Positions 32,228 through 40,733 of a stretch of DNA of 63,595 nucleotides are shown here, piece after piece. The stretch covers positions 42,614 through 106,208 of the forward strand of contig DBXW01000002.1 in the NCBI GenBank assembly GCA_002309715.1. The letters are read 5' to 3'. Source of the stretch: Candidatus Avelusimicrobium cornigerorum (lineage in GTDB: Bacteria > Elusimicrobiota > Elusimicrobia > Elusimicrobiales > Elusimicrobiaceae). Below the pieces are notes generated by a model. That model searched no databases. It saw nothing but the letters and a program-made list of their open reading frames with translations, and had not been told where the DNA came from. The position numbers and the translations under genes are program-made. Position 1 is the first letter of the stretch, and every line of letters begins with the position of its first letter.

Positions 32228-32782
32228 TTATTTTACAAATACGGCAGCGGCCAGCACCGTGGTCCACATCCCGTCTACGCAAATGGCAGATTGGGTAATG
32301 TTGGTGGTGCGGACAATTTTACCGCTCATCTTCCAGATTTCTTCTTTCTGATCCCACGTGGTATCGTTATCAAAATCAATACCCAGCGTGGTGGAAAGCA
32401 TAAGGGCCGCTAAATCTTCGGCATAATCACCGGCTTGTTTGTCGGTTTCGCCGAAACTGTGGTGTTCGGAAAGATAGCCGTGAAAGTTCTTGCTATCTTT
32501 AGGGATAGCCACGCCTACAGAGGCGGCAATCATACGGCGATATTCATTGCTTGTATTGCGGCTGATGACGCAATGTAAAATTTGTCCGGTCTTGAGTTGT
32601 TTAATACCCTTGGACGCGGGAATAAGTTTGCATCCCGGTGGGAAAATGCTAGACACGGGCACAATGTTAAAAGGCGCAATATGAGCATCGCGCAAGGCCT
32701 CTTCAAAACTGGCCAATTTTTCTTTGTGACGACCAATTCCTTTGGTAAGGAAAATTTCTTTGGCTACAAACGGTTCGTACAT
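32228..32782 (-). CDS. pdaD: Pyruvoyl-dependent arginine decarboxylase
   Basis: 184 residues. The proenzyme self-cleaves between Ser44 and Ser45 (VPVSSIFPPGC) to form the pyruvoyl cofactor. ISRNTSNEYRRMIAASVGVA and the GYLSEHHSFGETDKQAGDYAEDLA segment, with the catalytic Glu region, match the PvlArgDC family. It decarboxylates arginine to agmatine, which the adjacent agmatinase converts to putrescine. This class is common in archaea, Chlamydia and scattered bacteria instead of the PLP-type SpeA. It could also consume protons or export agmatine, but the agmatinase partner favours polyamine synthesis. Confidence 0.93.
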   Translation of the reverse strand: MYEPFVAKEIFLTKGIGRHKEKLASFEEALRDAHIAPFNIVPVSSIFPPGCKLIPASKGIKQLKTGQILHCVISRNTSNEYRRMIAASVGVAIPKDSKNFHGYLSEHHSFGETDKQAGDYAEDLAALMLSTTLGIDFDNDTTWDQKEEIWKMSGKIVRTTNITQSAICVDGMWTTVLAAAVFVK

Positions 32783-32886
32783 TTTTGTTTTTCCACAATT
32801 CCTTAATTAGTATAATTTTTTTACTACATAAAATTATAACAAAAAACTTTTTATTTTGTTACAATTTATTTAGGGAAGATTTTATT

Positions 32887-34272
32887 ATGAAAAAAATAAC
32901 CGTTTTAGAAAAATCTGCGCGAGGGCCTTTTGGCGGTACAAAAGGGTTCACCCTTATTGAGATAATGGTGGTGATATTGATTTTGGGTATCTTGGCCGGC
33001 TTTGCGATACCTTGGTATCAACGTGCCATATTAAAAAGTCGTTTTCAAACAGCCCTTCCCAGTACACGTGCCATAGCCGAAGCGCAAGAGATATATTATA
33101 CAGCCCATGAAAAATATGCCGATAATTTGGAAGATTTAGATATAGAGCATAGTAATGCGGAAGGTTCGGTTAATATTACCATCGGTGCGGAAGAAAAATA
33201 TAAATTTGTAAGAGGATATAACAAAGATACTCCGTTTGTTCGTTATGTAATTTATCAGGCGCATAGTGCCAATTTCCCCAACAACATCCATTGCGAAGCA
33301 GCCCGCGGTAACGAAATGGCCGAGTGGTTGTGCGCGGAAGAATTTCAAGGCAAAAAAATAGAACACGGCAGTTTAGACGGGGCCGATTATGAGACGTATA
33401 TTTTGGAAGGGAGTTTGGAAGACGGTTCGTTTTCCCAAATTTACTATGACGGCCAAAATTTGGTTTTGGTAAACGGAGATGTGTGTCAAGCCAATACTTC
33501 GGGCGGCTGTTCCAATTCTTCTTTTACCGGATCCACCTGTCAAGGCAATAATTCTTTGAGTAGTTGTCAACATAATTTGTATGAAGATTCGGAATGTTCC
33601 GGCTCTCACGGCGGCGGTATCAATACCACTATTTGCGGATATAGTACCTATAATAATTCTACGTGCCACAACGACGGTAATGACGGGTATGTTTGCGGCC
33701 GCAGTGATTACAACGACCACTCGGCTTGTTACAGCGGTCCGGCGGGCGGTTGCGGTCATGCTAACTATACGGAAGATTCCGCTTGTTTTAGCCAAAGCAC
33801 GTCTGCCTGTAACGACAGTTCGTTTAATAATTCCATGTGCGTGGCCGACGGAAGCGGCGGTTGTCGTGCGAACACGTATACCGATTCTACGTGCCATGCC
33901 AAGAGTGCGGGTACTTCCGGCAATCGTGCGTGCGGTAGCGGCAGTACCTACGACCACTCTGTATGTTATAACGAATCAGATGCTATGTACGGTTGTGGTG
34001 CTGCTACCTATACATCAGGTTCTGTTTGCTATAGCAACGAGCACGGCGGTTGCGGCGGACGGTCCACCTTCTCCGGCGGATCCGAATGTTATGGGAATGC
34101 ATCCGGTGCCTGCGGAAGCAATACCTATATAGGCGGTTCGGTTTGCCATGCTACGGTAAATGGTGCCTGCAATAGTAATACATACCAGAGCGGTTCCTAT
34201 TGTGCGGGTAGTTTCTGCCCGGCCGGTTCCCCCCGACAAGACGGTACAATTCGTACCGAAATGGGTGAATAA
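32887..34272 (+). CDS. Prepilin-like protein with twelve-unit cysteine-rich repeat tail
   Basis: 461 residues from the ATG at 32887 (AGGGAAG upstream; an open frame from 32785 has no signal). A 20-residue leader ends ...TKG, followed by FTLIEIMVVILILGILAGFAIPWYQ: class III cleavage, Glu at mature position 5. Residues ~45-195 form a pilin-like head with two Cys (HCEAARG, WLCAEE). Residues 208-439 are twelve tandem units of about 19 residues with the pattern C-x(9-11)-C, a central Tyr/Phe and Ser/Thr before the second Cys, separated by 7-12-residue Gly/Ser/Asn-rich linkers; examples are CGSNTYIGGSVC and CNSNTYQSGSYC. A cysteine-laddered beta-solenoid or stalk is the likely fold. I know no characterised homologue of this architecture. 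The region is in frame throughout. Confidence 0.88.
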   Translation: MKKITVLEKSARGPFGGTKGFTLIEIMVVILILGILAGFAIPWYQRAILKSRFQTALPSTRAIAEAQEIYYTAHEKYADNLEDLDIEHSNAEGSVNITIGAEEKYKFVRGYNKDTPFVRYVIYQAHSANFPNNIHCEAARGNEMAEWLCAEEFQGKKIEHGSLDGADYETYILEGSLEDGSFSQIYYDGQNLVLVNGDVCQANTSGGCSNSSFTGSTCQGNNSLSSCQHNLYEDSECSGSHGGGINTTICGYSTYNNSTCHNDGNDGYVCGRSDYNDHSACYSGPAGGCGHANYTEDSACFSQSTSACNDSSFNNSMCVADGSGGCRANTYTDSTCHAKSAGTSGNRACGSGSTYDHSVCYNESDAMYGCGAATYTSGSVCYSNEHGGCGGRSTFSGGSECYGNASGACGSNTYIGGSVCHATVNGACNSNTYQSGSYCAGSFCPAGSPRQDGTIRTEMGE

Positions 34273-34298
34273 CGAAATTTTGTTTTTTGTTTTTATAC

Positions 34299-34329
34299 AA
34301 ACTCCGGCACAAAAGCCGGAGTTTTGTGT
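34299..34329 (+). terminator. Intrinsic terminator of the Cys-repeat prepilin
   Basis: AAACTCCGGC (34299-34308) pairs with GCCGGAGTTT (34315-34324), followed by TG and a T-rich stretch. It separates the prepilin from the M3 peptidase promoter. Confidence 0.85.
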
Positions 34330-34340
34330 CTTATAAATGC

Positions 34341-34352
34341 TATTATATGAGT
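34341..34352 (+). promoter_or_regulatory. Leaderless -10 element of the M3 peptidase
   Basis: TATTAT (34341-34346) is followed by ATGAGT and the ATG at 34353. The hexad between -10 and start codon is identical to that of ispH. No Shine-Dalgarno site is present. Confidence 0.5.
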
Positions 34353-36398
34353 ATGAAAAAATACTATATAACCCCCGTCGTTTCTTTGCTATTTTTATCT
34401 ACAGGAGTTTTTGCTATGCCTACTATGTTTAACAAAAACGGAGTGTTGCATTTTGATTACAAGGCCGAGGAATTGGCCCCGACCGAAAAGGCCGCACGTG
34501 CTCAATTGGAAAAAGACTTGGCCGCCTTTGTGGCAATGCCGGCCGAAAAGCGTACGTTTGATAACACGATTTTGGGTTATTACCGTATCTTTAAAAAATA
34601 TCACGAAGCGTTGGGGGTAAGCGGTTTTTTGGCGTATGTATCCACCGATAAAAAATTACGTGATACGGTTACTGATTTGGAAATGCAGATCAGTCAATAT
34701 ATGGTAGATATCGCCGCACGGCGTGATATTTACCGCGCGATACGTGCGTATACCGATACAAACCCGCAATTAGATCCGGTACAGGCTAAACTGGTAAAAG
34801 AAATGTTGATCGGGTTTAAATATAAAGGTATGGATTTAAATGATGAAGACCTGGAAAAATTTAAAGCCATTAACAAAGAAGAATCTCAATACACCATTGA
34901 GTTTGATAAAAATATTCGCGAGTATAAGGATCCTTTGTACGTTACGAAAGAACAATTAAAAGGGTTGGGCGAAGACTATATCCAAAAACTTCAAAAGACT
35001 CCGGATGGCAAATATATCGTTACGTTAGATTATCCGGATGTGGTTCCTTTTATGAAAAGCGCGGAAGATGAACAAGCACGCAAAGATTTGGAATATAAAT
35101 ACAACCGTCGCGGCGGGGAGCAAAATGTGGAACTGTTGGAAAAATCGCTTACGCTGCGTCGGGATGCGGCGCATTTATTGGGGTACAAAACGTATGCCGA
35201 TTTGCAACTGGAAGACCGTATGGCCAAAAATCCGAAAAACGTCATGGTGTTTTTGAAGGATTTACAAAAAAAATTAACGCCCATGGGTAAAAAAGAAACC
35301 CAATTATTAGTGTCTTATAAGAACGAAAAAACAGGCCAAAAATCACGCGAAATTTTTCCGTGGGAAAGTGCTTATTGGGGATATCAATATAGCAAAGAAT
35401 ATTTGAATTTAGACAGCGAAAAAATCAAAGAGTATTTTCCTTCGCAAGTGGTCATAGACGGGATGCTGGATTTGTTCGGCAATTTGCTGGGCATTACGTT
35501 TGAACCGGTGCAAATCCCCGTTTGGCACGAAGATGTGAAGGCCTTTGCGATTAAAGACAAACAAGATGGCCGTTTGATTGCGTATTTTTATATGGATTTA
35601 TACCCGCGCGAAGGGAAATATAAACACGCGGCGTGTTTTGATTTGGTCGGCGGCGAAGAGAAAGAAGACGGTACGTATCAAACCCCCTTTGTGGCCATTG
35701 TGGCTAATATGAACAAGCCTTCAAAAGATGCACCGTCTTTACTCAAACACGGAGAGGTGGAAACGCTGTTTCACGAGTTCGGCCACGTGCTTCATAATGC
35801 GCTGACGCGTGCAAAATATGCTCCGCAGGCTGGCACCAGCGTCAGTTGGGATTTTGTGGAAGCCCCCAGCCAATTATTGGAACGTTGGGCGTGGAACCCG
35901 GCCGTACTGAAAAAAATTAGTAAGCATTACAAAACGGGCGAACCGTTGCCGGATGAACTAATTAAACGGATGATTGATGCTAAAAATTTCGGCACGGCTA
36001 CGGCCTACTTGCGGCAAAACTTTTTTGCACAGTATGATATGACACTCCATACAATGTCTAAAACGCCCGATACTACCAAACTTTATTATGATTTGACGAA
36101 AAAAATTCGTCACGTGCGTTTGACACCTAATACTATCCCGCAAGCGGCGTTTGGGCATATTATGGGCGGGTATGATGCCGGATATTATGGGTATTTGTGG
36201 TCGGAAGTGATTGCGGAAGATTTCTTTAGCGTGTTTGAAAAGAACGGCGTTTTTGATACAAACACCGGGCTTAAATATCGGCGAGAAATTTTAGAAAAAG
36301 GCGGCACGATTGATGAAGAAGAAATGGTCAAAAACTTTTTAGGCCGTCCGGTGGATAACGGACCGTTCCTTAAATCAATCGGTTTATCGGAGAAATAA
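34353..36398 (+). CDS. Exported M3-family zinc metallopeptidase (oligopeptidase)
   Basis: 681 residues from the ATG at 34353, which opens a signal peptide MKKYYITPVVSLLFLSTGVFA. The active site HEFGH is at residues 474-478 (ETLFHEFGHVLHNAL), with the downstream glutamate region DFVEAPSQLLERW; this is the M3 pattern of thimet oligopeptidase, Dcp and PrlC. The length fits the family. Most bacterial M3 peptidases are cytoplasmic, so the signal peptide is notable and implies peptide digestion in the periplasm. The C-terminal FGHIMGGYDAGYYGYLWSEVIAED is strongly conserved in M3. It is followed within 2 bp by pantothenate kinase. Confidence 0.93.
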   Translation: MKKYYITPVVSLLFLSTGVFAMPTMFNKNGVLHFDYKAEELAPTEKAARAQLEKDLAAFVAMPAEKRTFDNTILGYYRIFKKYHEALGVSGFLAYVSTDKKLRDTVTDLEMQISQYMVDIAARRDIYRAIRAYTDTNPQLDPVQAKLVKEMLIGFKYKGMDLNDEDLEKFKAINKEESQYTIEFDKNIREYKDPLYVTKEQLKGLGEDYIQKLQKTPDGKYIVTLDYPDVVPFMKSAEDEQARKDLEYKYNRRGGEQNVELLEKSLTLRRDAAHLLGYKTYADLQLEDRMAKNPKNVMVFLKDLQKKLTPMGKKETQLLVSYKNEKTGQKSREIFPWESAYWGYQYSKEYLNLDSEKIKEYFPSQVVIDGMLDLFGNLLGITFEPVQIPVWHEDVKAFAIKDKQDGRLIAYFYMDLYPREGKYKHAACFDLVGGEEKEDGTYQTPFVAIVANMNKPSKDAPSLLKHGEVETLFHEFGHVLHNALTRAKYAPQAGTSVSWDFVEAPSQLLERWAWNPAVLKKISKHYKTGEPLPDELIKRMIDAKNFGTATAYLRQNFFAQYDMTLHTMSKTPDTTKLYYDLTKKIRHVRLTPNTIPQAAFGHIMGGYDAGYYGYLWSEVIAEDFFSVFEKNGVFDTNTGLKYRREILEKGGTIDEEEMVKNFLGRPVDNGPFLKSIGLSEK

Positions 36399-36400
36399 TT

Positions 36401-37237
36401 ATGAGTATAGTTATTGGAATAGATGTCGGCGGTTCTACAACCAAAATTGTAGGTTACGCCCATAATGAAAAAGCCATTTCCCGTCTGAAAGTAGAAGCGG
36501 CTGATCCGGTTACTTCGGCTTATGGCGCTTTGGGAAAATTTATCAACGAAAACAACCTGGCACTTACCGATGTCGCCCAAATTATTATCACGGGCGTGGG
36601 TTCGTCGTTTTTTCAAAAAGACATATATGGAATCCCCACTTCTTCAGTAGATGAGTTTTTAGCCATTGGGTTGGGGGGCTTGGAGTTATCCGGTAAAAAA
36701 GAAGGACTTATCGTCAGTATGGGGACAGGCACGGCGTTTGTTCGCGCCGGCCAAGAAGGTATCGTGCATATCGGCGGATCCGGTGTAGGCGGGGGGACCG
36801 TATTAGGCCTCTGCGAAAAAATGTGTGGGGCCACCTCTTTTAAAACTGTAGCCGAACTGGCCGCATCCGGGGAACTTGCTAAAGTAGATTTAAATATCCA
36901 AGACATAAGTGCGGCGCAAATTCCTACGCTCCCGCCGGAAACAACGGCTTCTAATTTCGGCAAAATGGAAGATGGCGCACGCGCGGCCGATATCGCTTTG
37001 GGCGTGCTGAATATGGCTTTTCAAACAATCGGCATGATGGCGGTTTTTGCTTGCCAAAAAGACCGGATCAAAGATGTGATTTTAACCGGTACACTTACGC
37101 AAGTGCCGTTTGCTCATCAAGTGTTTGATGCGTTGTATAAAATGCATGGCATAAAATTTATTATTCCGGAAAATGCAATTTATGCAACTGCTACCGGTGC
37201 GGCGTTATCGTATTTTAAAAACCAGGGCGGAAAATAA
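36401..37237 (+). CDS. coaW: Type II pantothenate kinase
   Basis: 278 residues with the ASKHA-fold phosphate motif IGIDVGGSTTKIVGY (about 5-19), the ITGVGSSF segment, VSMGTGTAFVRA (phosphate 2 region), and HIGGSGVGGGTVLGLC. This is the staphylococcal/eukaryotic-like type II form rather than CoaA or CoaX. It phosphorylates pantothenate in the first step of coenzyme A synthesis; coaD, a later step, is at the right end of the window. It lies 2 bp behind the M3 peptidase gene. Confidence 0.9.
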   Translation: MSIVIGIDVGGSTTKIVGYAHNEKAISRLKVEAADPVTSAYGALGKFINENNLALTDVAQIIITGVGSSFFQKDIYGIPTSSVDEFLAIGLGGLELSGKKEGLIVSMGTGTAFVRAGQEGIVHIGGSGVGGGTVLGLCEKMCGATSFKTVAELAASGELAKVDLNIQDISAAQIPTLPPETTASNFGKMEDGARAADIALGVLNMAFQTIGMMAVFACQKDRIKDVILTGTLTQVPFAHQVFDALYKMHGIKFIIPENAIYATATGAALSYFKNQGGK

Positions 37238-37238
37238 C

Positions 37239-38054
37239 TTGTCAGAAAATACGTCTTATAAAAAATCCAGTTTCGGGCCGGCGTTTCTCTTTGTGAGCGC
37301 ACGGCAACGTGTTGCGTTGGCGGCGTATTATGAATTTTGCCGGCTGATGGATGATATTGCCGATGAGCCGCGCGAAAAACCTTTGCAAGAGTTGGATTTT
37401 TGGCAAGCGGAAATTGAACGCGTTTTTAACGGTACTGCGCAAACCGAATTAGGTAAACGATTGGGAGAAGTGGTTAATGAATTTGGTTTGCCGCCCGAAC
37501 GATTTTTACTTTTGATAGAAGGCATGCGCGCCGATTTGCAAGGGAAATCGTACGAGACATTAGCGGCATTAGATTGGTATTTATACCGCGTGGCGGTAGT
37601 GGTGGGGTTGGCTACGTTGGATATTTTAGATGTAAAAGGTCCGCAAGCCCACGCGTTGGCGTTGTCGCTGGGCAGTGCGGTACAACTGACCAATATCATC
37701 CGTGATGTGGCGGAAGATGCCCAATTAAAACGTGTCTATTTGCCTAACAAGACGTTGGAACAATTTGGGCTTACGCGCGAGGATGTTTTAAACGGGAATA
37801 AGCCCACCCAAATAGCCTGTGTATTATCTTTTTTGGATGAGAAAACCCGGGAATTATATGAACAATCCTTTGCGTTAATGCGTCAGTGGCCTCGTCTAAA
37901 AATGTTGCCGTGTCGTATGATGGCGTGCGTGTATGCTAAAAATCTTGCTAAAATAAGAAAAAGGGGGTTTTTGTCACACGAACCGCTGAAATTGACAAAA
38001 GCCGAAAAAATGCAGGGAGTTTTATATGCCGTATTTCAAACCATTTTTGCGTAA
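37239..38054 (+). CDS. Squalene/phytoene synthase family protein (HpnD-like)
   Basis: I place the start at a TTG at 37239, one base after the coaW stop, with GGGCGG upstream (271 residues); the open frame to 37173 overlaps coaW. Both Asp-rich metal-binding motifs are present: RLMDDIADEP near residue 43 and LTNIIRDVAEDAQLKRVYLP near residue 155. The enzyme condenses two C15 or C20 prenyl diphosphates head to head. The VYLP motif and compact size are closest to presqualene diphosphate synthase HpnD. HpnC, HpnE, hopene cyclase and carotenoid genes are absent from the window, so the product is unknown. Confidence 0.88.
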   Translation: MSENTSYKKSSFGPAFLFVSARQRVALAAYYEFCRLMDDIADEPREKPLQELDFWQAEIERVFNGTAQTELGKRLGEVVNEFGLPPERFLLLIEGMRADLQGKSYETLAALDWYLYRVAVVVGLATLDILDVKGPQAHALALSLGSAVQLTNIIRDVAEDAQLKRVYLPNKTLEQFGLTREDVLNGNKPTQIACVLSFLDEKTRELYEQSFALMRQWPRLKMLPCRMMACVYAKNLAKIRKRGFLSHEPLKLTKAEKMQGVLYAVFQTIFA

Positions 38055-39378
38055 GAGTTTGGCCGCTTTGATAATGTGTACCGTGGTAACGGGATATGTC
38101 GGTGCCGTTGCTTCCGGCCAAGTAAGCGATTGCGTACAAGAAGGGAAAGAACAGTTCTCCAACCAGCAATATCAAACCGCTAAAGAAACTTTTACCCGAT
38201 GCGTACAAATGTCCCCTTCCGACGCGGAAACGCAACTTTCGTTGGCGGGGGTGCTTCTTACATTGGAAGATTTAGACGGTGCGGAAAAAGCCTTCCGCAC
38301 GGCGCTTGCCAATATGACTCGTACGTCGCCGTATTTGTCTTATACCTATTCTATGTTGGGAGATATCGCGTTAAAACGCCAACGCAACGATGACGCTTTT
38401 GCGTTTTATACTAAGTCGTTGGAGTCTAATGCCGCTAACGTAAATTCGTTGGTAGGAAAAGGGGTTATTGTTGAATATCAGGGAGATAAAAAAAGTGCGG
38501 CGGGGTATTACCGCTCGGCCTTAGCCGTGGAACCGCTGAACTTAATTGCCCGCCAACGTTTGGTTAATTTGGAGCCGGATTATTTTTCGGATGACGAAAT
38601 TTTAGCGGCTCTTAAACAACGCTATGCCGTTAACCCCAAAGTAACCGAATTAACTGATGAAATGCGGCGCGATTTTGTTAATATCCACCGGGCTGAACAA
38701 CGGCGCGGGGTTAATTATTTAAGAAAAAAATATCCCAAAGTGCCTACTGATTTTATCGTTACGATTAACAAAGGAACCGATTTTGAGCGGGAAATGTTGA
38801 CCAAAGCGGGTTATGAAGCCTTGCAAAAGCATATCGGCCAAGACGCTATCGGCGTATTTAAAAAAGCCGGTGTGCCGGTGAAAGATGTGTTTAGTTTACG
38901 CGATATGAAAGGCACCAAAATTTTTAAGTCGGACAGTACCCTTACCGAAAGCGGATTTTTCGTATATACCGAAGCCTTGCAGAACCGCAAAGCGTTTTTA
39001 TTGCCCGACGAATCGGTGGCTCCTTCCAAAGAAACCCTGGCGCAAATTGCGCGAGTAGAAGAAGAATTAAAAAAAGCCGGTTACATAGAAATTACACGCA
39101 AGGAGTTGAAGTTTTTGGAAAAACAGACCAAGTGTTCGGAAGAAACCTTGCGCAAGGATTTAGGGGTTTATGCTTTACCTATCAATAAGAAAACGCGTCG
39201 CTATTTTATTATTGCTCAGCAGACGCCCGATCCTAAAAAAGGAGTGCCTTACTATTATTTAATGAAGGAACGGGCCAAATACGATAAATCCGTAAAAGTG
39301 CCCAGTAACGCATTGGTGGAAAGTTACGCGTATTATGGATATACGATTTGTTTTGACGATGGAAAAATGATGAATTAA
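38026..39378 (+). CDS. Exported TPR-repeat protein
   Basis: 450 residues with an N-terminal signal (KSLAALIMCTVVTGYVGAVASG). Four or more TPR units cover residues ~35-185: CVQEGKEQFSNQQYQTAKETFTRCVQM, AETQLSLAGVLLTLEDLDGAEKAFRTALANM, YTYSMLGDIALKRQRNDDAFAFYTKSLES and SLVGKGVIVEYQGDKKSAAGYYRSALAVEP. The C-terminal 260 residues are charged and not recognised. It overlaps the synthase gene by 29 bp, so it is part of the same transcript. Probably a periplasmic scaffold; the partner is unknown. Confidence 0.78.
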   Translation: MPYFKPFLRKSLAALIMCTVVTGYVGAVASGQVSDCVQEGKEQFSNQQYQTAKETFTRCVQMSPSDAETQLSLAGVLLTLEDLDGAEKAFRTALANMTRTSPYLSYTYSMLGDIALKRQRNDDAFAFYTKSLESNAANVNSLVGKGVIVEYQGDKKSAAGYYRSALAVEPLNLIARQRLVNLEPDYFSDDEILAALKQRYAVNPKVTELTDEMRRDFVNIHRAEQRRGVNYLRKKYPKVPTDFIVTINKGTDFEREMLTKAGYEALQKHIGQDAIGVFKKAGVPVKDVFSLRDMKGTKIFKSDSTLTESGFFVYTEALQNRKAFLLPDESVAPSKETLAQIARVEEELKKAGYIEITRKELKFLEKQTKCSEETLRKDLGVYALPINKKTRRYFIIAQQTPDPKKGVPYYYLMKERAKYDKSVKVPSNALVESYAYYGYTICFDDGKMMN

Positions 39379-39394
39379 CGGTTGGTTTAAAAAA

Positions 39395-39433
39395 GATCCC
39401 CGGGCGTGGTGATAGCCGCCCGGGGATTTTTAT
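39395..39433 (+). terminator. Intrinsic terminator between convergent operons
   Basis: GATCCCCGGGCG (39395-39406) pairs with CGCCCGGGGATTTTT (39417-39431) around a 10-base loop. It closes the M3-peptidase operon and lies just past the stop of the convergent SPL-like gene. Confidence 0.88.
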
Positions 39434-39437
39434 TGCA

Positions 39438-40733
39438 TTAAAGATCTTTCACGATTTGCGGATCTTCCATACATAAATATACGTATGCTTTTGGGAAAGT
39501 GCGGCGCAGCAGCGGAACTAAAAAGCGATAAACGTTCATTCTTTCAGTAGTGCCGTAGCGCATTTTGCCGTCAAAATCCAATAAAAACTCGCCGTCTAAC
39601 ATAAAATTTTTTGGGAAACGGATTTCAATTTGTTTTTTTAACTCACGGCTAAAGCGTAATGTTCCCACACTAATCCAAGCGATTTTATCGGCGGGAAGTG
39701 TATCTGCCATTTGTTCAACCGTGCGTGCGTAATCCGGCTCATACCCGTCGTAAATAATAACCGGATCAAAATGAAAGCCCAGGCGATATCCCGCGCGGGC
39801 CGCTTCGCACGCGGCTTGCAAACGCGCGGTCAAACCGGGTGTAAAATGCTCGGCGTTGTCGGCGATTTTAGAAGAATTTACCGACCACGATACCACGATA
39901 TTTTCACACCCGCCCGCTTTTAAAAGGCCATCAATGTTAGTGCTTTTTGTTTTGAATTCAAACTGCCACTGCGGGCGCGCACGGAAGAACGGCACGAGTG
40001 CTTGCGAGTATTGTGTAATGTCGTCAAATACGAGGGAATCGGTAAACTCCCCGCTGCCGATACGCGGCCTATCAAACGGCCCTTTATTAAATTTTCCCTC
40101 GTCTAATTTTTGCAAAAATTCGTTCACGTTGGCGGGCCATAAAATAGCGTGTAGATTTTGGTATTGTTGCAAGAAACAATACTCACACTCAAAACGGCAC
40201 CCAAAACCCAAATTGATTAAATTGTACCCGCACCCCGCCGAGCCGCAACTGCACGGACACGGTTTTAAAAAATCATATTTTTCTTGGTGAATTAACAGCG
40301 TTTCGGTGCGACGTGAAAAATCGGCACTGCCTACCTGCGTTTTTCCGTCGGTTTCTTTAAATGTTGCCTGGGGGAAAGCCTTTCGTACCCGAGAAACTAG
40401 CGGCGAATTTTTGACAGAGGACTCTATATAAATCGTTTTTGGTGCAAATGGGTGTGGCGTTAAATCAGCCGTTAGATCTTTGTTCATTTCTAATTTTGGC
40501 AAATAGAATTGTTTTTTGTCGGCTGTTTTAAAATTAACCGGATAACGGCGTTTTAATAAAGCCGTTTTGACGCTTTCAAACGTGTCATTTTTAGACGGAA
40601 TTAAAATTTGTTGCGGCGGTAAATTTTCGCGCTTGGCAATTTCATACACCAGGCGTGTCAGTTCGCGCAGTTTGTTTACGCCCACTTTAGGCAGTACGGT
40701 TTTAACAAAAGTTTCCAACTCGTTAATTTGCAT
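39438..40733 (-). CDS. Spore photoproduct lyase-like radical SAM protein
   Basis: 431 residues. The radical SAM cluster CxxxCxxC is GCRFECEYCFLQQY (near residue 180), preceded by a second Cys group PCPCSCGSAGCGYNLIN typical of SPL-family relatives. The downstream barrel contains GSGEFTDSLVFDD and VVSWSVNSSKIA. True SplB repairs spore photoproduct in UV-damaged spore DNA; this organism has no sign of sporulation, so the substrate here is open. Residues 1-140 are a family-specific N-terminal region. It ends the addB-addA-ybaB-CoA-binding-AKR run, overlapping the AKR gene by 11 bp. Confidence 0.85.
   Translation of the reverse strand: MQINELETFVKTVLPKVGVNKLRELTRLVYEIAKRENLPPQQILIPSKNDTFESVKTALLKRRYPVNFKTADKKQFYLPKLEMNKDLTADLTPHPFAPKTIYIESSVKNSPLVSRVRKAFPQATFKETDGKTQVGSADFSRRTETLLIHQEKYDFLKPCPCSCGSAGCGYNLINLGFGCRFECEYCFLQQYQNLHAILWPANVNEFLQKLDEGKFNKGPFDRPRIGSGEFTDSLVFDDITQYSQALVPFFRARPQWQFEFKTKSTNIDGLLKAGGCENIVVSWSVNSSKIADNAEHFTPGLTARLQAACEAARAGYRLGFHFDPVIIYDGYEPDYARTVEQMADTLPADKIAWISVGTLRFSRELKKQIEIRFPKNFMLDGEFLLDFDGKMRYGTTERMNVYRFLVPLLRRTFPKAYVYLCMEDPQIVKDL

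Noticed and set aside
33373..33957. Long open frame on the minus strand opposite the Cys-repeat prepilin
   Set aside because: It is a by-product of the repeat composition on the other strand: low-complexity Thr/Arg/Val-rich product, no ribosome-binding site, and fully inside a convincing gene.
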